Assembly: GCF_000276665.1 (NCBI RefSeq)
Contig: NW_004955473.1
Span: 1,317,886 to 1,381,885, forward strand
Origin: Chinchilla lanigera
Taxonomy: Eukaryota > Chordata > Mammalia > Rodentia > Chinchillidae
Length of the DNA stretch: 64,000 bases
Reading direction: 5' to 3'
Shown piece after piece: positions 37,209 to 49,999 of the stretch. Each line of letters opens with the position of its first letter. Position 1 is the first letter of the stretch. Under the pieces are notes generated by a model that saw only the letters and a list, made by a program, of their open reading frames with translations, did not search any database and was not told where the DNA came from. The translations under genes were made by a program, and so were the position numbers.

Positions 37209-37609
37209 AAAGCCAGGTGTGGCGGTGCCTGCCTGTAATTCCAGAACTCTGGAAGATGGAGGCAGGAGAATCACCAAGTTCAAGCCCAGCCTGGGGAACT
37301 TAGTGAGATCGTATCTCAAAATTTTAAAAATAAATAAATGAAACAAAATTTTAAAGGACTAGGGATATACTGTGGTACCTCTGTTCACAAACTTGATTGT
37401 TTCCAAAATTCTAGTTGCACACTAAATCAGACAAGAACTGAATCAAATGTTTAGATTCAGTGTTAACTTTATGGGCAAATTGGATTCGGTTCTCATCAGT
37501 TCGGTTTGCAACCAGAATGGTGGAGAGACTTGAGTTTGTGAACCAAGGGTACCACTGTAGCTCAGTGTGAAGGCCCTGGTTTCAGTCCTCAGTACCACAA
37601 AAATAAAAA
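37209..37609 (+). repeat. B1+ID composite SINE, split by a mariner-like element
   Basis: The left half is B1-like (agccaggtgtggcggtgcct, then gatggaggcaggagaatcac). The right half is ID-like: ggactagggata before the insertion and gctcagtgtgaaggccct after it, ending near 37609. Without 37370-37557 the ID half reads continuously across a TA dinucleotide. Confidence 0.85.
37370..37557. mobile_element. Mariner-like nonautonomous palindromic element (MITE)
   Basis: A 188-bp unit whose two halves are near-complete inverted copies. The left end is ctgtggtacctctgttcac and the right end reads inward as cagtggtacccttggttcac. TA dinucleotides lie immediately outside both ends (37368-37369 and 37558-37559), which is the Tc1/mariner target signature. 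It has no coding capacity, so it would have relied on a transposase supplied elsewhere. It interrupts the ID half of a rodent SINE. Confidence 0.85.
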
Positions 37610-37690
37610 GGCTGGGGGAGTAGCTTCTTGGCAGAGCACTTGCCTAACATGTGTGAGATCCTGGGAATCCCCAGCACTGAAAAAAAAAAA
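37610..37690 (+). repeat. ID SINE
   Basis: ggctgggggagtagcttctt, then cagagcacttgcctaacatg and gggaatccccagcactg with an A tail. Lies directly after the composite SINE. Confidence 0.85.
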
Positions 37691-38225
37691 TCGTATGACC
37701 TAAGGATCCCATTTTTGGTTATATATCCAAAAGAATTGAAAGCAAAGACATCCAGAGACATTTGCATGCCCATATTCATGGGAGCATAATTCATGCAGCC
37801 AAAAAATAGAAACAACTCAGGTGTCCCTCAGCAGATGAATAGACAAACAAAGTGTGCTGTATGCATTCAATGGAGAATAATTCAGCTCTTAAAATTCTAT
37901 TGCAACCTACAAAATGAGTGAACTTTAGAGAGAGTATACCAAGTAATATACGTCAGTCACATAAGAAAAAAAATAATGTATGACATGTCTAAGAGAGTCA
38001 AATTCACAGACACATAAAGTGGAATGGTGATTGCCAGGGACTGTGGTGAGGAAGTGCCGTTATTGCTTAATGGGTATATGGTTTTAGTTTTGCAAGATGA
38101 AAAAAGCTCCAGAGATTGGTTGTGCAGCAATGTGAATATAATTAATACCACTGAACTCTATGTTGAAAGTTATTAAGGTGGTAAATTTTATGTTATATGT
38201 ATTTTATCATAATTCATTTTTAAAG
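37691..38225 (+). mobile_element. Old L1 3' end, right part
   Basis: Sense L1M continuation: acctaaggatcccattttt, then ccaaaagaattgaaagcaa, tgcatgcccatattcatgg, gatgaatagacaaacaaag, then the L1 3' tail. Confidence 0.8.
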
Positions 38226-39230
38226 TTATGTTACATATATTCAAATAAGGAAACAGTAAACAAAATTAGTTTGTTTACAGCAAGACTTCTCAGAACCTTC
38301 ATATGCAAATTGCATTGTGACTCCCAGTGAAGGAACAAGAGTGTAAGCTATCTTCCCAGCTTACTTAAACATGGATCTCTTCTGCCAATATTTATATGGG
38401 ACTGGCAGAATGTGTTAAGGAATGCATTTTAGGAAGTATTACTATAAACTGTTGGTGATTTAAGGTTTTACCTCCATAGTAGACATTTGATTTCAAGGAG
38501 ACACCTGGAGTGATCAATGTTGATCCCAAAGGAATGTGTCTCTAAAGATAGAAAGTCAATCTTGCAAGGGCTTAAGAAGGACACGGTTTGGGGCACAGGG
38601 CCACCCATCACCTCTCAGATCTATGCTTGTCAACAGCCAATTCTTCTGCCTGTTTGCAAAGTCAGCCCAGCATCTTGGCAGCTGAGGGAGGAGGTCATCA
38701 AATTTAGAAGTTACTCTTAGAAGGAACAATCTTCACTCTCTGATGATAGAGTGTCCCGATTTCATGAAGTCAGCCATTCAGGTACAGATCGCAGACATTT
38801 CCAATAAGAACTGTATCACTCTCCTGAAAAATTTGGATGGACAAAATTCAGATCAAAGGAAAGATAATTCTCAGGGTTGAATGTCTTCATGTGTAATTCA
38901 AAACGAGACGTTGCTAGTAGGTTCAAATGCACTGCAGTTGAATTAAAGGAGGATGTCATGGTTAAACGCCAAGAATTTCCTCTAGGAGCAAGTGAAAAAA
39001 CAGCTGACATTCCCAATTGTTTTTCTAAGTGTTTAAAATGACTTTTCCAGACTTGAAGCCTGTAAGCACTTTATTAACATTTGATTAGCAAGTATTTCTT
39101 ACTGTGTTGAACCTGAAATTCTGATCAGATTTCCTTACGTTACATCCCCCCACCATAAAAGCCTCTGAATAACTCTTTTTCACACTCAAAAAAATCATTC
39201 CAAAATAATTTCCCTTTTCCTCTCCTCAGT
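38226..39230. other. Unassigned intronic sequence
   Basis: No exon or confident repeat recognised. Confidence 0.4.
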
Positions 39231-39234
39231 AATT

Positions 39235-39422
39235 TAAAAAAAATCATAGACTGTCAGAGCTGTGGAAGACTTACCTTTCATGTAGTCCCACTCCCTTCTT
39301 ACAAGTAAGAGGAAGCCAAGGCCCAGAGAGACAAAGAAATACTCCCCAAGACTCAAAAAGTGAAAGAGCTGAAAAGACCTGACTGCCTGTCTCATGCTCC
39401 TTCTAACACACTGCGCTGCCTC
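39235..39422 (-). repeat. MIR-type SINE
   Basis: Antisense MIR-like consensus: a catagactgtcagagctgtg start, tagtcccactcccttctta, then gaggaagccaaggcccagag and ending cacactgcgctgcctc. Confidence 0.65.
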
Positions 39423-40870
39423 ACAAGAAAATGATCCATGGAGGCCCAGTATATCTGTGACTCCAGGTCAAATTTGTTTGCAATTTATTGGACAAGCAAA
39501 TAACAGGGGTTTTATTTGAATGCCAGAATGTGATTTCTCATAAGTAATACAATTCGTAGGCTGGGCATGGGATTTAAAACCTGAAATAAATCAGTGTTCA
39601 CAGTATGTAAGAATGTGTAGTGAACTGTAATGTAACATTTTGTTTTATGTGTAAACATAGCAATTAGGTCAAGTATATCTACTGGAATTACTTAGTAGCT
39701 TTGATTTGTTTGGATGCCCGCAGCAGATTCTGAAGGGAATTTTTATTGTGAATTATCTGGCTTCATAGGTACACTGTATGATATGCCCCACTTATTAATG
39801 ATACATAGACTATGGAACTAAATTAAAACCAGAAAATATGACTTGATAAGAAAGGCTGGCTAGAGTATAGTGGAAACAAAATTTATGTTGTGTTGTCTAA
39901 GAAAAAGAGGCATCTTTGGTAATGTTCATATCCAATTAACATATTGGTATCTGTATATTTAAGGCTGTATGCCATTAACCAGCTTTAAATCCATCAAAAA
40001 TCTATGAATAAGGATGACAGTCTTGATTTCAACCAGTCATTTATGTCAGGGTTCTTTTCAGATATTCTTAGCACATAGGCACAGTTAATGTGAGGCATTT
40101 GGTTTTTGATAGTTTCTTGGGAAAAAGCAGAACAACCCCACTGGTTTATGAATGCAAATACTGAGATAGGTATTGTCTAATTATTTTAGGGTAGCTAAAC
40201 AATGGCGTACAAATGGAGAGGCTGTAAACAACAGAAATAAGTGTGGATTTATAGATGGTAAGGCAGGACACTAAAAGTCAAGCTAGTTAAACAATATTTT
40301 CTCTCAGTCCCAGACTCCAGGCTCCTCGTGTAATCTACTAATGTCAGAGAGTAGTGCATACAAGAGGCCTTGGAGGGTGCTTTTTACAAAGGGAATTAAT
40401 TACTTGGTAAATTCAGTACTTGTAGTAAGCAATGTACTCCTACATTGCCCACAGCCCAGAGAGGCATTTCCATTTTTCCCATAGAGCAACTGCCCACAGA
40501 ATCATTTGTTTACGTATTTTGAATGGGTACAGTTGATTATTTTTCTGGTTTTGTAACATCAAGCCCCAAAACATCATATGCATTGGTCTGAGAGACCTGT
40601 GGAATGAAACATAAACCTTTGAATCACCTCACCAGGGTAAGGAAGTGGACTTCTGTTGAATTTGTACCTATCAGACAGACAGACAGATAGACAGCAACAT
40701 TAGTTTGGATGAGTATAGTTGTGTTCCACAAATGTGGGATGGTAATATTTCTTCTGTAAGAGAAAGCTGGAAATATGATTGAAATTTCAGAAATATAAGA
40801 ACATCATATGCCACATTCCCAGCTAGGTACCCAGAGTCATTCATACAGCTGCTGTTCTTACATTAATGGT
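39423..40870. other. Unassigned intronic sequence
   Basis: AT-rich; only a short (CAGA)n run at about 40670-40695 is recognised. Confidence 0.4.
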
Positions 40871-40879
40871 AAGGGTAAG

Positions 40880-41480
40880 TTTAATTCCTCTACTTAAACA
40901 TAACTGTCCAATATTTTATTCATTATTTACTCGCCCTTTCTCCTTCTCCCAGATCTTGTAAACGACTAATCTATAGTATGTTTATATGGATTTACCTATT
41001 CTGGACATTTCATATAAATGACATTGTATAATGCGTGGGTTTTTTTAATGCTTGGCTTTCTTTTTAAGCATAATGTTTTCATGTTGTAGCATGTATCAGA
41101 ATTTAATCCCTTTTATGCCTAAATAATGTTCTGTTGTACAGAAATACTGCTTTTTGTTTATCCATTCATCTCTTCAGGAACATTTGGACTAGTTCTACCT
41201 TTCGGCTCTTAGGTATATGCTATTACGAGCACTGGTGTACAAATATCTTTTTGAACTATTACTTGAATTATTTTGGATACATACATAGGCATAGAATTGC
41301 TGGATCATCTGATATGCTTAAGTGACTGAAGAAGAACTAAGCTATTATTCATAGTGGTTTTACCATTTTACATACTTTCCATATTTAATAATTCTTTTTA
41401 CAACCACCTTAGTGTCTGTGAAATCGTGTCTCATTGTGGGTTTGAGTTGCATTTCACTAATGACTCATTTTTCCATTGAC
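40880..41480 (-). mobile_element. Old L1 3' end (L1M-like)
   Basis: Antisense L1M 3' UTR: tattctggacatttcatata, then gtagcatgtatcagaattta, tgtttatccattcatctc and ggcatagaattgctggatca. Confidence 0.8.
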
Positions 41481-41482
41481 TT

Positions 41483-41569
41483 TTTGTGTGTGTGTAGTGC
41501 TGGGTATTGAACCCAAGGCCTAACGCATATTAGGCAAGTATAGTATCACTGAGCTAAACCCTCAGCCCG
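41483..41569 (-). repeat. ID SINE (old copy)
   Basis: Antisense ID: tgctgggtattgaacccaag, then taggcaagtatagtatcact and gagctaaaccctcagccc. Confidence 0.85.
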
Positions 41570-42190
41570 CTCTTCATTTTTGAAAGCTATATTTGCTGCA
41601 TAAAGAATTCTCGCTTAACAGGGTTTTTTATTCAGTATTTTAAATGTATCATCTCACTGCCTTCTGGCCTCCATGGTTTCTGATGAGAAATGAGATGTCA
41701 GTCTTCTTAAAGACCACGTGTATGTGATGAATTACCTCTGTCATGGCTTTCACAATTTTTTTCATTGTCTTTGGCTTTCAACCATTTTTTGATATATCTA
41801 GGTATGGATCTCTTTGAATTTATCATAGTTGGTATTTACTAAGTTTCCTTGATATGTAGATTGCTGTTTTTCATGAAAATGGGGAAGCTTTTAGCCCTCA
41901 TGTCTTCATACATTTGTTTGGCCTATTTCTCTCCTCCTCTCAGTTGCCAATTATATGCTTGATGGTGTTCTGCAGCAGTCTGAGGTTGTATTCAGTTTTC
42001 TTCACTGTTTTTGCTTCTCTTCGCACTATCTCAGTGCACATATCCTTCACTGATTCCTTTGCCATCTCAAATTGCTGCTGAGCCATTCTACCAAATGTTG
42101 ATTCAGTTATTTTACTTTTCAACTTCAAAATATCTATTTTGATGTTTTCCATAATTTCTCTCTTTATTGATATTGTGTATTAAATGAGAC
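41570..42190 (-). mobile_element. Older L1-derived segment
   Basis: Antisense sequence of the type found in old L1M/HAL1 elements: actgccttctggcctccat, then ttctgatgagaaatgagatg, tctttggctttcaaccat and tatctaggtatggatctct. The 41940-42152 minus frame is a charged stretch consistent with decayed ORF1. Confidence 0.6.
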
Positions 42191-42273
42191 ATCATTACCA
42201 CTTCTTTTATTCTTTAAACATGGTTTCCTTTAGCCCTTTAAACATGTTTAAAGTGGCTTGATTTAAAGTCTTT

Positions 42274-42354
42274 TTAGCTCAATGGTAGAGCACTTGCTTA
42301 GCATGCATGAAGCCCTGGGGTTGACCCCCAGCATCCACAGCTAAATTTTTTTTA
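42274..42354 (+). repeat. ID SINE, 5'-truncated, with target-site duplication
   Basis: Starts tagctcaatggtagagcac without the first bases of the ID body. The repeat aaagtcttt flanks it at 42265-42273 and 42355-42363. Confidence 0.85.
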
Positions 42355-42370
42355 AAAGTCTTTATCCAAA

Positions 42371-42530
42371 AAGCTGGGCATAGTGGTGCATGCCTGTAAT
42401 CCCAGCACTCGGGAGGCTGAGGCAGGAGGATCGTTGCAAATTTGAGACCAGCCTGGGCTACAAGGGGAGCTCAAGGCCAGCCTGAACCACATAGGAAGAC
42501 CCTGTCCAAAAACCCTGACAAAAATAAACA
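42371..42530 (+). repeat. B1-type SINE
   Basis: gctgggcatagtggtgcat, then cccagcactcgggaggctg and gagctcaaggccagcctga. Degraded direct repeat aaaagtcttta / aaaagtctgta around it. Confidence 0.93.
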
Positions 42531-42589
42531 AAAGTCTGTATCTAATAACTCCACTGTATGCTTTCACTTCCTCAGGTACAGTTTTAATA

Positions 42590-42592
42590 GAT

Positions 42593-42640
<48 letters not shown>

Positions 42641-42641
42641 T
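42590..42641. repeat. (GATA)n microsatellite
   Basis: About twelve GATA units, uninterrupted except at the left edge. Confidence 0.97.
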
Positions 42642-42644
42642 CCT

Positions 42645-45310
42645 ATTTTGAGTCCTTTAATAAAATTTCCACTTATCTATGAGGAAGTAAATAGATGCTT
42701 ATGAAATTATTTGATATTGGTGGGACCATTACACTTTAAAAAAATCACTCTTTTATATTTCATAGTTTCCAAAATACTTACTTAGGCTTATTACATTTGC
42801 TCCTAAAGGCAGCCTGGTGCTTTTGCCAGGGCAAAAAAATATGTTTATTACTGTTTCACGAGTGAGAAAGCTGAAGCTCCTATGCCAACGGCTTTTTCCA
42901 TGATGCCATGTTTTATGTGTCTCCCTATCATTTACACTTAGCCCGTTGACATTCATAACTTTCCTATGTTATTTTATGCACAAATTCAGTTTGGTCTCTT
43001 TCATTCTTTGTGTTTGATATTGTTCCAGACAGTTACTAAAATAGGTTTAAAATTTTTGTAAAAGCTCTTGGAACATTTTTTATTAAATTCTTTGGTGAAG
43101 CAAGCTGAGTAGAAGAACAGCCACATTCACCAAAAGCTGTAAATATTTAGATATACTTCTGGCTTCTAAGAAAATTCTGCATTTGGGAGAAGTTCATTTT
43201 TAGTCAGGTTTGTTTTACATGCCCCTTCACTTCAGATGCTTTTTTCCTTTTAATGTTTTGGTTTTCAAGATGTGAAAGCATTTTCTTTATAATACAGAGA
43301 AACTGAGTTGAAATTTATGGACAGGAGAAGTTGACAGGTGCCAATGTGACATAGGCGCATGGACATCCAAAGATACCTGTCTATACCAAAGTATCTCTTC
43401 CACCATATACCACTGGCAGTCATTCCTTGGGGAATCATTCTCCCAGAAGGCCTGGTTTAAGGGAACTGTTCACCAAAAGGGAATCATATCTAAAACAATT
43501 ATTAGTCACTATCAACAAGAAAATCTGTAATTTATTTCCTGTCCATTGTGTGCCAAGGCACTGTTCTAAATTATGTCCTCATAATAGGACATAAAGGTAG
43601 TTTATATGCTACTCATTTGACAGACATGGAGATTAATGCTTGGAAAATTTAACATGAAGAACTAGGTCCTGAGTAAATTAAAGGATAAGTTTTGGCAGAG
43701 TGGAAGTCCTGAAATGTAAGGGACAACCCAGTTGATGGGTGAATTGACAGACTTTGGGGATTCTTTGGGGCCATTTGAGAAGACTGGGTCCTCTGGGAAG
43801 TAACTGTAGAGAAGACCAACCTTGTCTGGTTGAAGACACCATTTCTTTATTATTTTCCCATCAGCTAGGCTGAGTGGTGAGGAGTGCTGTAAATTACAAG
43901 GATGTAGAGACAGAAATGTTGAGAAATAATAGGCTTGGATAACTATTTTCCATACAGCTAGAAAGTAAAATCACACAAAGCGATATAGTGTTTGGGTGTG
44001 CTTCTCTAAGCAAGATGATACTTCCAAGTGTACACGTTTGACATATATATATCTGAAGCCTAAATGCTTAAAGTGAAGGAACTGTTTTCCCAGTTGAGTT
44101 AATGAAAAATAAATCATATTTCTGGCTGGTATGCCTAGAAATAAGAAACAGAAATGAAGCTGGGGTAAAGTGAGGTAGGGACATCTTTTAGAAAGGAGAA
44201 GGACTTTATTAGCAGCAACATTAGCCTCCTCCAAACCCCTATGGCCTCCTCCAAACATCACTTACTATGGCAATGAATTATTTACTTTCCATTAATTAAG
44301 CCATCTGTATAAGTGCAACTACCTGTGCTTGTGAATTTGTTGGGCTCTCAATATATCAGATGTCAGGACTCTGATAGTGATGCTAGAATTTAGTTCAAAC
44401 TTAGGAGTCATTATATACAGCTTCACTGATTGCACTGTATATGTTCTTGCTTCTGTCTGGAAACATGAAAATGTAAGATGTTGACCATCTGAAACAGCAT
44501 AGCAGTCCTAAAATATAGTTGTTATTTGGAGATGCATAAATTACAACCCTCCCACCAAATTTAATCATTGTAGCAGCAACATATTCAAAGTTTCCATTTA
44601 GTTGAAAGCCACCGTAACTTAGGAATTTACCACTTGTATTAATAAGATTGACCAAATGCTTAAATTTGTATAAGAAAGTAGGAAGTGAAATGGCATTATA
44701 TTCAACTGAATGCGCATACAAAGGCCACAGTGTGATTAAGCCTTGCTAAGATGCTTTTACTAGTAGAACAGGTGAGTAGGAGGAAAAAAAGTTCCTACAT
44801 ATTTTGACTAATTGATTTATCCAGCTAATGAAGGGTGGATGAAGACTTTGAAAGGTTGGAGGAGTTGATCATTTATGCGTAGAAACCACAAGTCCTCTTC
44901 ATGCACTGAACTGACGTTTGGTTTCCTTTTGTTTTGTTTTGTTTTCGGAAAGACAAACCAAAGCAAAACATTTTGACCTGGTTTTATTCTGCCACATTTC
45001 CACATCTACTAGAGAGTAGCTCCTTGTATAGTATATAGTTCTTCAGGGCAGGCTTTATATTCTGTGACTACCACTTACTCTGGCAACCTGGAAATTGGCT
45101 GTTGCATGTACCCATGGGCCATATTATTCTCTCCTTCACCTGTGATCTGGTCAGGTTTGGCTAAGAATTTAGGAAGGAGAACATTTCCACGTTTTCCCTC
45201 CTGAGTCCCCTTCTATCTTTCCCAGTTTACCTGCCCTCAACTGATTCTCCTCTGCTCTCTCCAAGGATTAGGCAGACATCTAGCATGACCCATAGCTCTG
45301 GTGTGGTGGT
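42645..45310. other. Unassigned intronic sequence
   Basis: No exon. A weak antisense MIR-like stretch may lie at 43530-43690 (gtgccaaggcactgttctaa, then acagacatggagattaat). Confidence 0.4.
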
Positions 45311-45645
45311 TAGAGTGGAATGTTAACTTGATCGGCTTTGGGATCCACTCGGGTAATTGGTGGAGCACACTTCCGGGTGTGTCTGGGTGGGTCATGAAGG
45401 CACAGCCTTGTGGTGTATAGATTCCCTTTCCCCTTTCTCTGTGGTGCTGTTCTCCTGCTGTGCTCCCCTGCCACCAGAAACTATACAGCATTGCTTTGGG
45501 AAGCCTTTTGCCATGATATTCCTGCCTTGAAGCCTGTTAACCATGGTTTGCATCCTCTGAACCCTGAGCTAAATTAAACCTCTCCTCATTTAAATTGTGT
45601 ATGTCAGTATTGTATCCCAGCAATGGGAAGCCTGAGTAGTAAAAC
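45310..45645 (+). repeat. Rodent interspersed element (URR1-like)
   Basis: gaatgttaacttgatcggct, then tgtgtctgggtgggtc, ctgagctaaattaaacctc, and a 3' end tatcccagcaatgggaagcc. The 3' third matches the element at 53665-54092. This pattern recalls the rodent nonautonomous DNA element URR1; the name is from memory and unverified. Confidence 0.55.
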
Positions 45646-45649
45646 TATC

Positions 45650-47360
45650 ATTATGACTGAAAAGCTGTACAATAGGTTGTCTGTGTGGGTTCTATAGAAT
45701 GAGAGATTGAACCCTGTGATCTCTCAGGTCCTGTCTAGGTCACCACTCCTGTTAATTCCCTTCACAACTTGTGGAGTATAATACTCAGTACTTCCAGGTG
45801 CCCAACACATCTAATATCTGCTTATCTCCTGCTACATACCATCCTCTGAGGGATGAGAACTCTGTCTCTCACCCATCTCCTTTCCTATTGCATCTTGCTG
45901 GGGCATTCAGGTTGGTTTCTTCAGCAATGAAAAATACCATAACTACTGAATTATGTTGAATGAACACAATGTTCAGAATGCGTGTGTATTATACAGAGTT
46001 AAATGGTAAGGGCAGAGTAAGAGGGGTATTTTTTAAAGAGAAATGTTGATCGAATATGATCACAAAGAATCTCAGAGAATGGTGGAGAAGCCCATGTTAG
46101 AACTGGTCAAGACATTCTTATATACTGAGCTCAGTGAAAAGAAACAAAGGTAGAACAATAAATAGGTGTTGGCCATAGCCTGTTATAAGCTGTCCTTTCC
46201 CTTCCCACGCTTACATTCTCCTCCTCTTGCCACTCTATCACCACCATCATCACCAAATAATTTTGTGGGATAGGGAAGGAGTCCAGGTAAGGTAGCCGGC
46301 CAATCACTTCAGCCCCAGGAACAAGCAAAATGTGTACACCCTATCCACTAGAGAGGCTCCACAGAGAAAAGAATTCACCATAATCTCTACCAACGTATAC
46401 CTAGCCAAAATAGCACAGGATAGAGCTCTGCCCAACTCTGAGTACCAATTAGCTGGGGTTGGTTACATAATGCTCTTCCCAGACCCTGTGGTTAAATTCT
46501 AATAAACTTCTTAGGAAAAACAAGGGGCCTCTCTGAGGAATGGATTCCTAGGCAGATCCAGTCAGAAAAATAGTTGATGAGGTTTAGAATTCAAGAATAA
46601 GAAGAAATGATGAGAGAGACCCAGATGGGAATGTAAATGTTTGTAGCAGTAGTAGAATCCAGATCCATGCTTATTTCAAAGACATGAACTCAACTTGAGA
46701 TAGGCTACCCCAAGGCTAATATATAAATATACTTAAATAAGCTAGAGTTCTGTTTTGTGGGTGAAAAATAATTGTTAAGTTTCCTTTAGGAAATGCTAAA
46801 TAGCATTATTTTAGTAATGTGAGTTTAGGTAAATGCTAAGTAGAAATTATTTTATAAGGTTATACAATCAACTCAGCAGCAAATTCTACTACTAGTGGAA
46901 AAAAATCAAGTATATGATAGAATTGACTAAGCTGAAATGGAGAAGTGCTTGCCAATATCAATAATTAGTAGATGTAAAATGGCTGTGAATTTTGTTAAAA
47001 TACTGTCTGACCAATATGGGGCTCCAGTGTGATGTGTTAAAGGGCAAGCTTGAGTTGAATTGGAGTGTTCAGTGATATGCTTTAAGATGGTGTCTTAAGC
47101 ACTTGACAAAGTCAGGACTCAGATTCCCTTCCTATTGGAGATTACCAGCAATTTCAGTTCATGTTCCTTCATCCACTGTTTGATTAAACCATTCAAATCA
47201 CTTATGATACAGGAAGGAAAATTCTACTACAAGGAAGGGCATCATTTGGTGACTACAGTGTATACCTTGGCTTGTCAATCATCTTCCTGAGATTCCAGTG
47301 CTCTAGTTGTCTTCTGTGACCAAAGTGTTACAAAACCTGTGAGTAGTAGATTCAGAAAGA
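45650..47360. other. Unassigned intronic sequence
   Basis: No exon or confident repeat recognised. Confidence 0.4.
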
Positions 47361-47367
47361 GTCCATC

Positions 47368-47474
47368 TTTTTTTTTTTTTTTTTTTTGGTTTTTCTCCAG
47401 TTCCAGGAACCAAACTCACGACCTTGTGCTTGCCAGGCAGGCGCTTTGCCGCTGAGCTAAATCCCCAGCCCCCA
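47368..47474 (-). repeat. ID SINE with target-site duplication
   Basis: Antisense ID with long poly-T. The repeat agtccatc flanks it at 47360-47367 and 47475-47482. Confidence 0.93.
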
Positions 47475-47482
47475 AGTCCATC

Positions 47483-49520
47483 ATTTTTAACATCTCAAAT
47501 GCAGTATTTACCAAACAAAGCACTATTTTCATGTGTGCTCCAATTTTTCATACTTAAAAGTATTATCTGAGCTTTTCTGAAGTTAACTTTCATGGAAAGA
47601 ACGAGGCTAAAAGGTATGAAGAGCACCATTCCTTGGCTTATTCTATTTCAGCCTTTAAAGATATGTGACTAGATATGAATAGTGCAGTAATTTCACTCAT
47701 GTTTCCTGTTTCTTGTGAGAGTCCACTTCCCCCTTAGGATTCCAGAATCTAAAACTTAGAAAGCGAGAAGGTTTGAAACTCTCTGACCTGCAAAGAAATT
47801 GGAAAATCAGAATCAGTTATTTGTGCCTGATGCCCCAGGTCATTTATTGTACTTCAGAATAATACAATGCAGGCTTACCTACCCGAAACATGTTTAAAAT
47901 TTTCAGATTTTTCAAATGACATACCAGAAAACGGAAGCTGTTTTCACTGCAAACCGTTTTATAAATCCGGATCTATACCTGGTCTTTAAAGGAAGGAAGC
48001 TTTGTCAGGGCAACTAGAGGCATCTTGTTAATGCTCAGTGGGGGCCAGAGGCTTTCTGGAAGAACAGTGAACCATCATCCCACACTCATTGAGGTTGACT
48101 CTTCAAGCCCAGGGCCTAATGTCATGGCCGCTAGAGTTCACACACAGGTTATTTTTCAAGGCAAGAATGCTCATTTCCCAAAAGTGTAACCACAAGATGT
48201 CTATGTGGAATGAATCACATTTATGCACTCGGACAATAGTTAATGCTCAGATCATGTCTATGTAACCTCCATTCCCTGAGAAAATATGGGATATCTTGGT
48301 ACACGCTCACCCTGGGACCCTCACCATCTGTCAGTGGACTCTTACTGAAGCAGTTCCTTTGGAAACCAACCAGTGCTGTGGAGTTTCACAGATGTCTTCG
48401 AAGCAGGTTTTCCTTTGAGAGGAAAAAGTTGTATTTTATCCTTGTGGCTTTTCATAGTGGTTTAAAATTGACTTAGGAACAAAAATGCCAGTAATCCTCA
48501 ACAAAGGGGAGAGCTGGGGTCAGAGGCCTTTGGAGCGAAATTGGACTTGGTGGCCTGCCAAGGGAACCTTTCTGTGTTTGCACTTTGCTGCCACACCTGG
48601 CCATTCAGCCTGATATGGCTAGCTTCTTAGGGCTAGGCCAGTTTTGGCTCCGGCCTTATAACTGAAGTTGTGGGGCTTTTAGTCTTTAAAATGGAGATTT
48701 ATTCAAGTAAGACTGGAGATCCTCAAGGAGGGCATTACAGAGCCCAGAACTGACACACATGCGCACTAACCTAGCAATGCGAGTACTTAGCTGGGAGGGG
48801 GGCTTAGAAGAGGCCTACTGTGCGGCCTTGGGAACCCCATTCAGGGCCATATCCCATTGGGGGAGTTGGTTTTTTTGCTGTAAAAGATCAGTTGTCTGCC
48901 TTCCTCTTTGACTTGACCTCACTTTGTCAGGAGAGAAGCCTCCATCACCTGGGGTAAAGTATGGAGCCTGCCTCTTAGGGTAGCCCAATAAAGTGAATGA
49001 CATCAGTCAGTACTCAGTCTGTCTGTGCTTCTGTTTATACCGGTATCTGGGCTATGTATCCAGGGCTCCCTGGCAGGAATCAGCTATTACCATACCATGG
49101 TATATCAGATCACAGTCAAAGAAATAGAGGCTGGGAGAAATCGGCACGTGATGAATAAATGGCTCGTTTCATTTGTTAACCCATTGGTTTGTTCATTTCT
49201 CTTAGCTACCATGCATGTCCTGAGCACTGACTATATATCAGGCATTGTGCTAGTTTCAGAGTCAAGCCCTTTCCAAGTTAATGCTGGAGAATAAAACTTC
49301 TCCCTTATGGCCCCATTCCAAACACTAATAAACCTTACTCTAGTTAACGTTTTACAAGTTTTCAGACTAAAAATGAGCATATTGCCTCAACTCTCTCCCC
49401 ATTCCAATTTCCGGATTTTATAAAACGAGGCTATTAGTGCCTTCCTTGCTGCCTCTAAAGGGTCCTGAGTAGATCAACTGAGAAAACAGGCAAGGAGGTG
49501 CTTTCAATTATTGAAATAAT
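47483..49520. other. Unassigned intronic sequence, including a possible LTR-like segment
   Basis: No exon found. About 48640-49020 has a higher GC content and a cccaataaagtg polyadenylation-like signal at its right side, which recalls a solo LTR, but no termini could be set. A short L2-like scrap may lie at 49195-49265. Confidence 0.35.
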
Positions 49521-49526
49521 AAATGC

Positions 49527-49720
49527 TAGCCAGGCGTGGTTGCACATGCCTATCATCCTAGCACTATGTGAGGCTGAGGCAGGAGAATCACAGGTTGGAT
49601 CCTAACCTGGGCAATTTAGTGACTTGGTGATATTATGTCTCAAAATAGAGAAGGAATGAATAAAAACAGCTGAGGATGTACCTCAGTGGGGCCCTGAGTT
49701 CAATTCTGAGTATTGCTTAA
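49527..49720 (+). repeat. B1+ID composite SINE (B4/ID_B1 type)
   Basis: B1-like half (agccaggcgtggttgcacat, then gaggctgaggcaggagaatc), A-rich linker, ID-like half (gctgaggatgtacctcagtg, then ccctgagttcaattctgag). Confidence 0.8.
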
Positions 49721-49999
49721 CTATTTAATTAAATTTAAAAGTAAATTTAAATTTAATAGTAATGACATAATGACTAAGATTTATTAATGGTTTGCAGTGT
49801 TCCATAGAATTAGTCCTACCTAGTTTTTAAGCAAATTTTAACCAATACCAAGCATTCAAAATTCATTGTTTGAAAATTCAAGTTCTATAAATAATATAGT
49901 TTTTATTCCATAATATTACCATATTATTGTGTGAACTCTGTGTACCATAGATTAAAGTTCAGTGCTTTCCATGAAATAACTCACTTCGTTCCCTCAGTT

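Noticed and set aside
37370..37557. microRNA precursor from the long hairpin
   Set aside because: The palindrome with TA flanks is better explained as a transposon. Small-RNA data would be needed to claim a miRNA.
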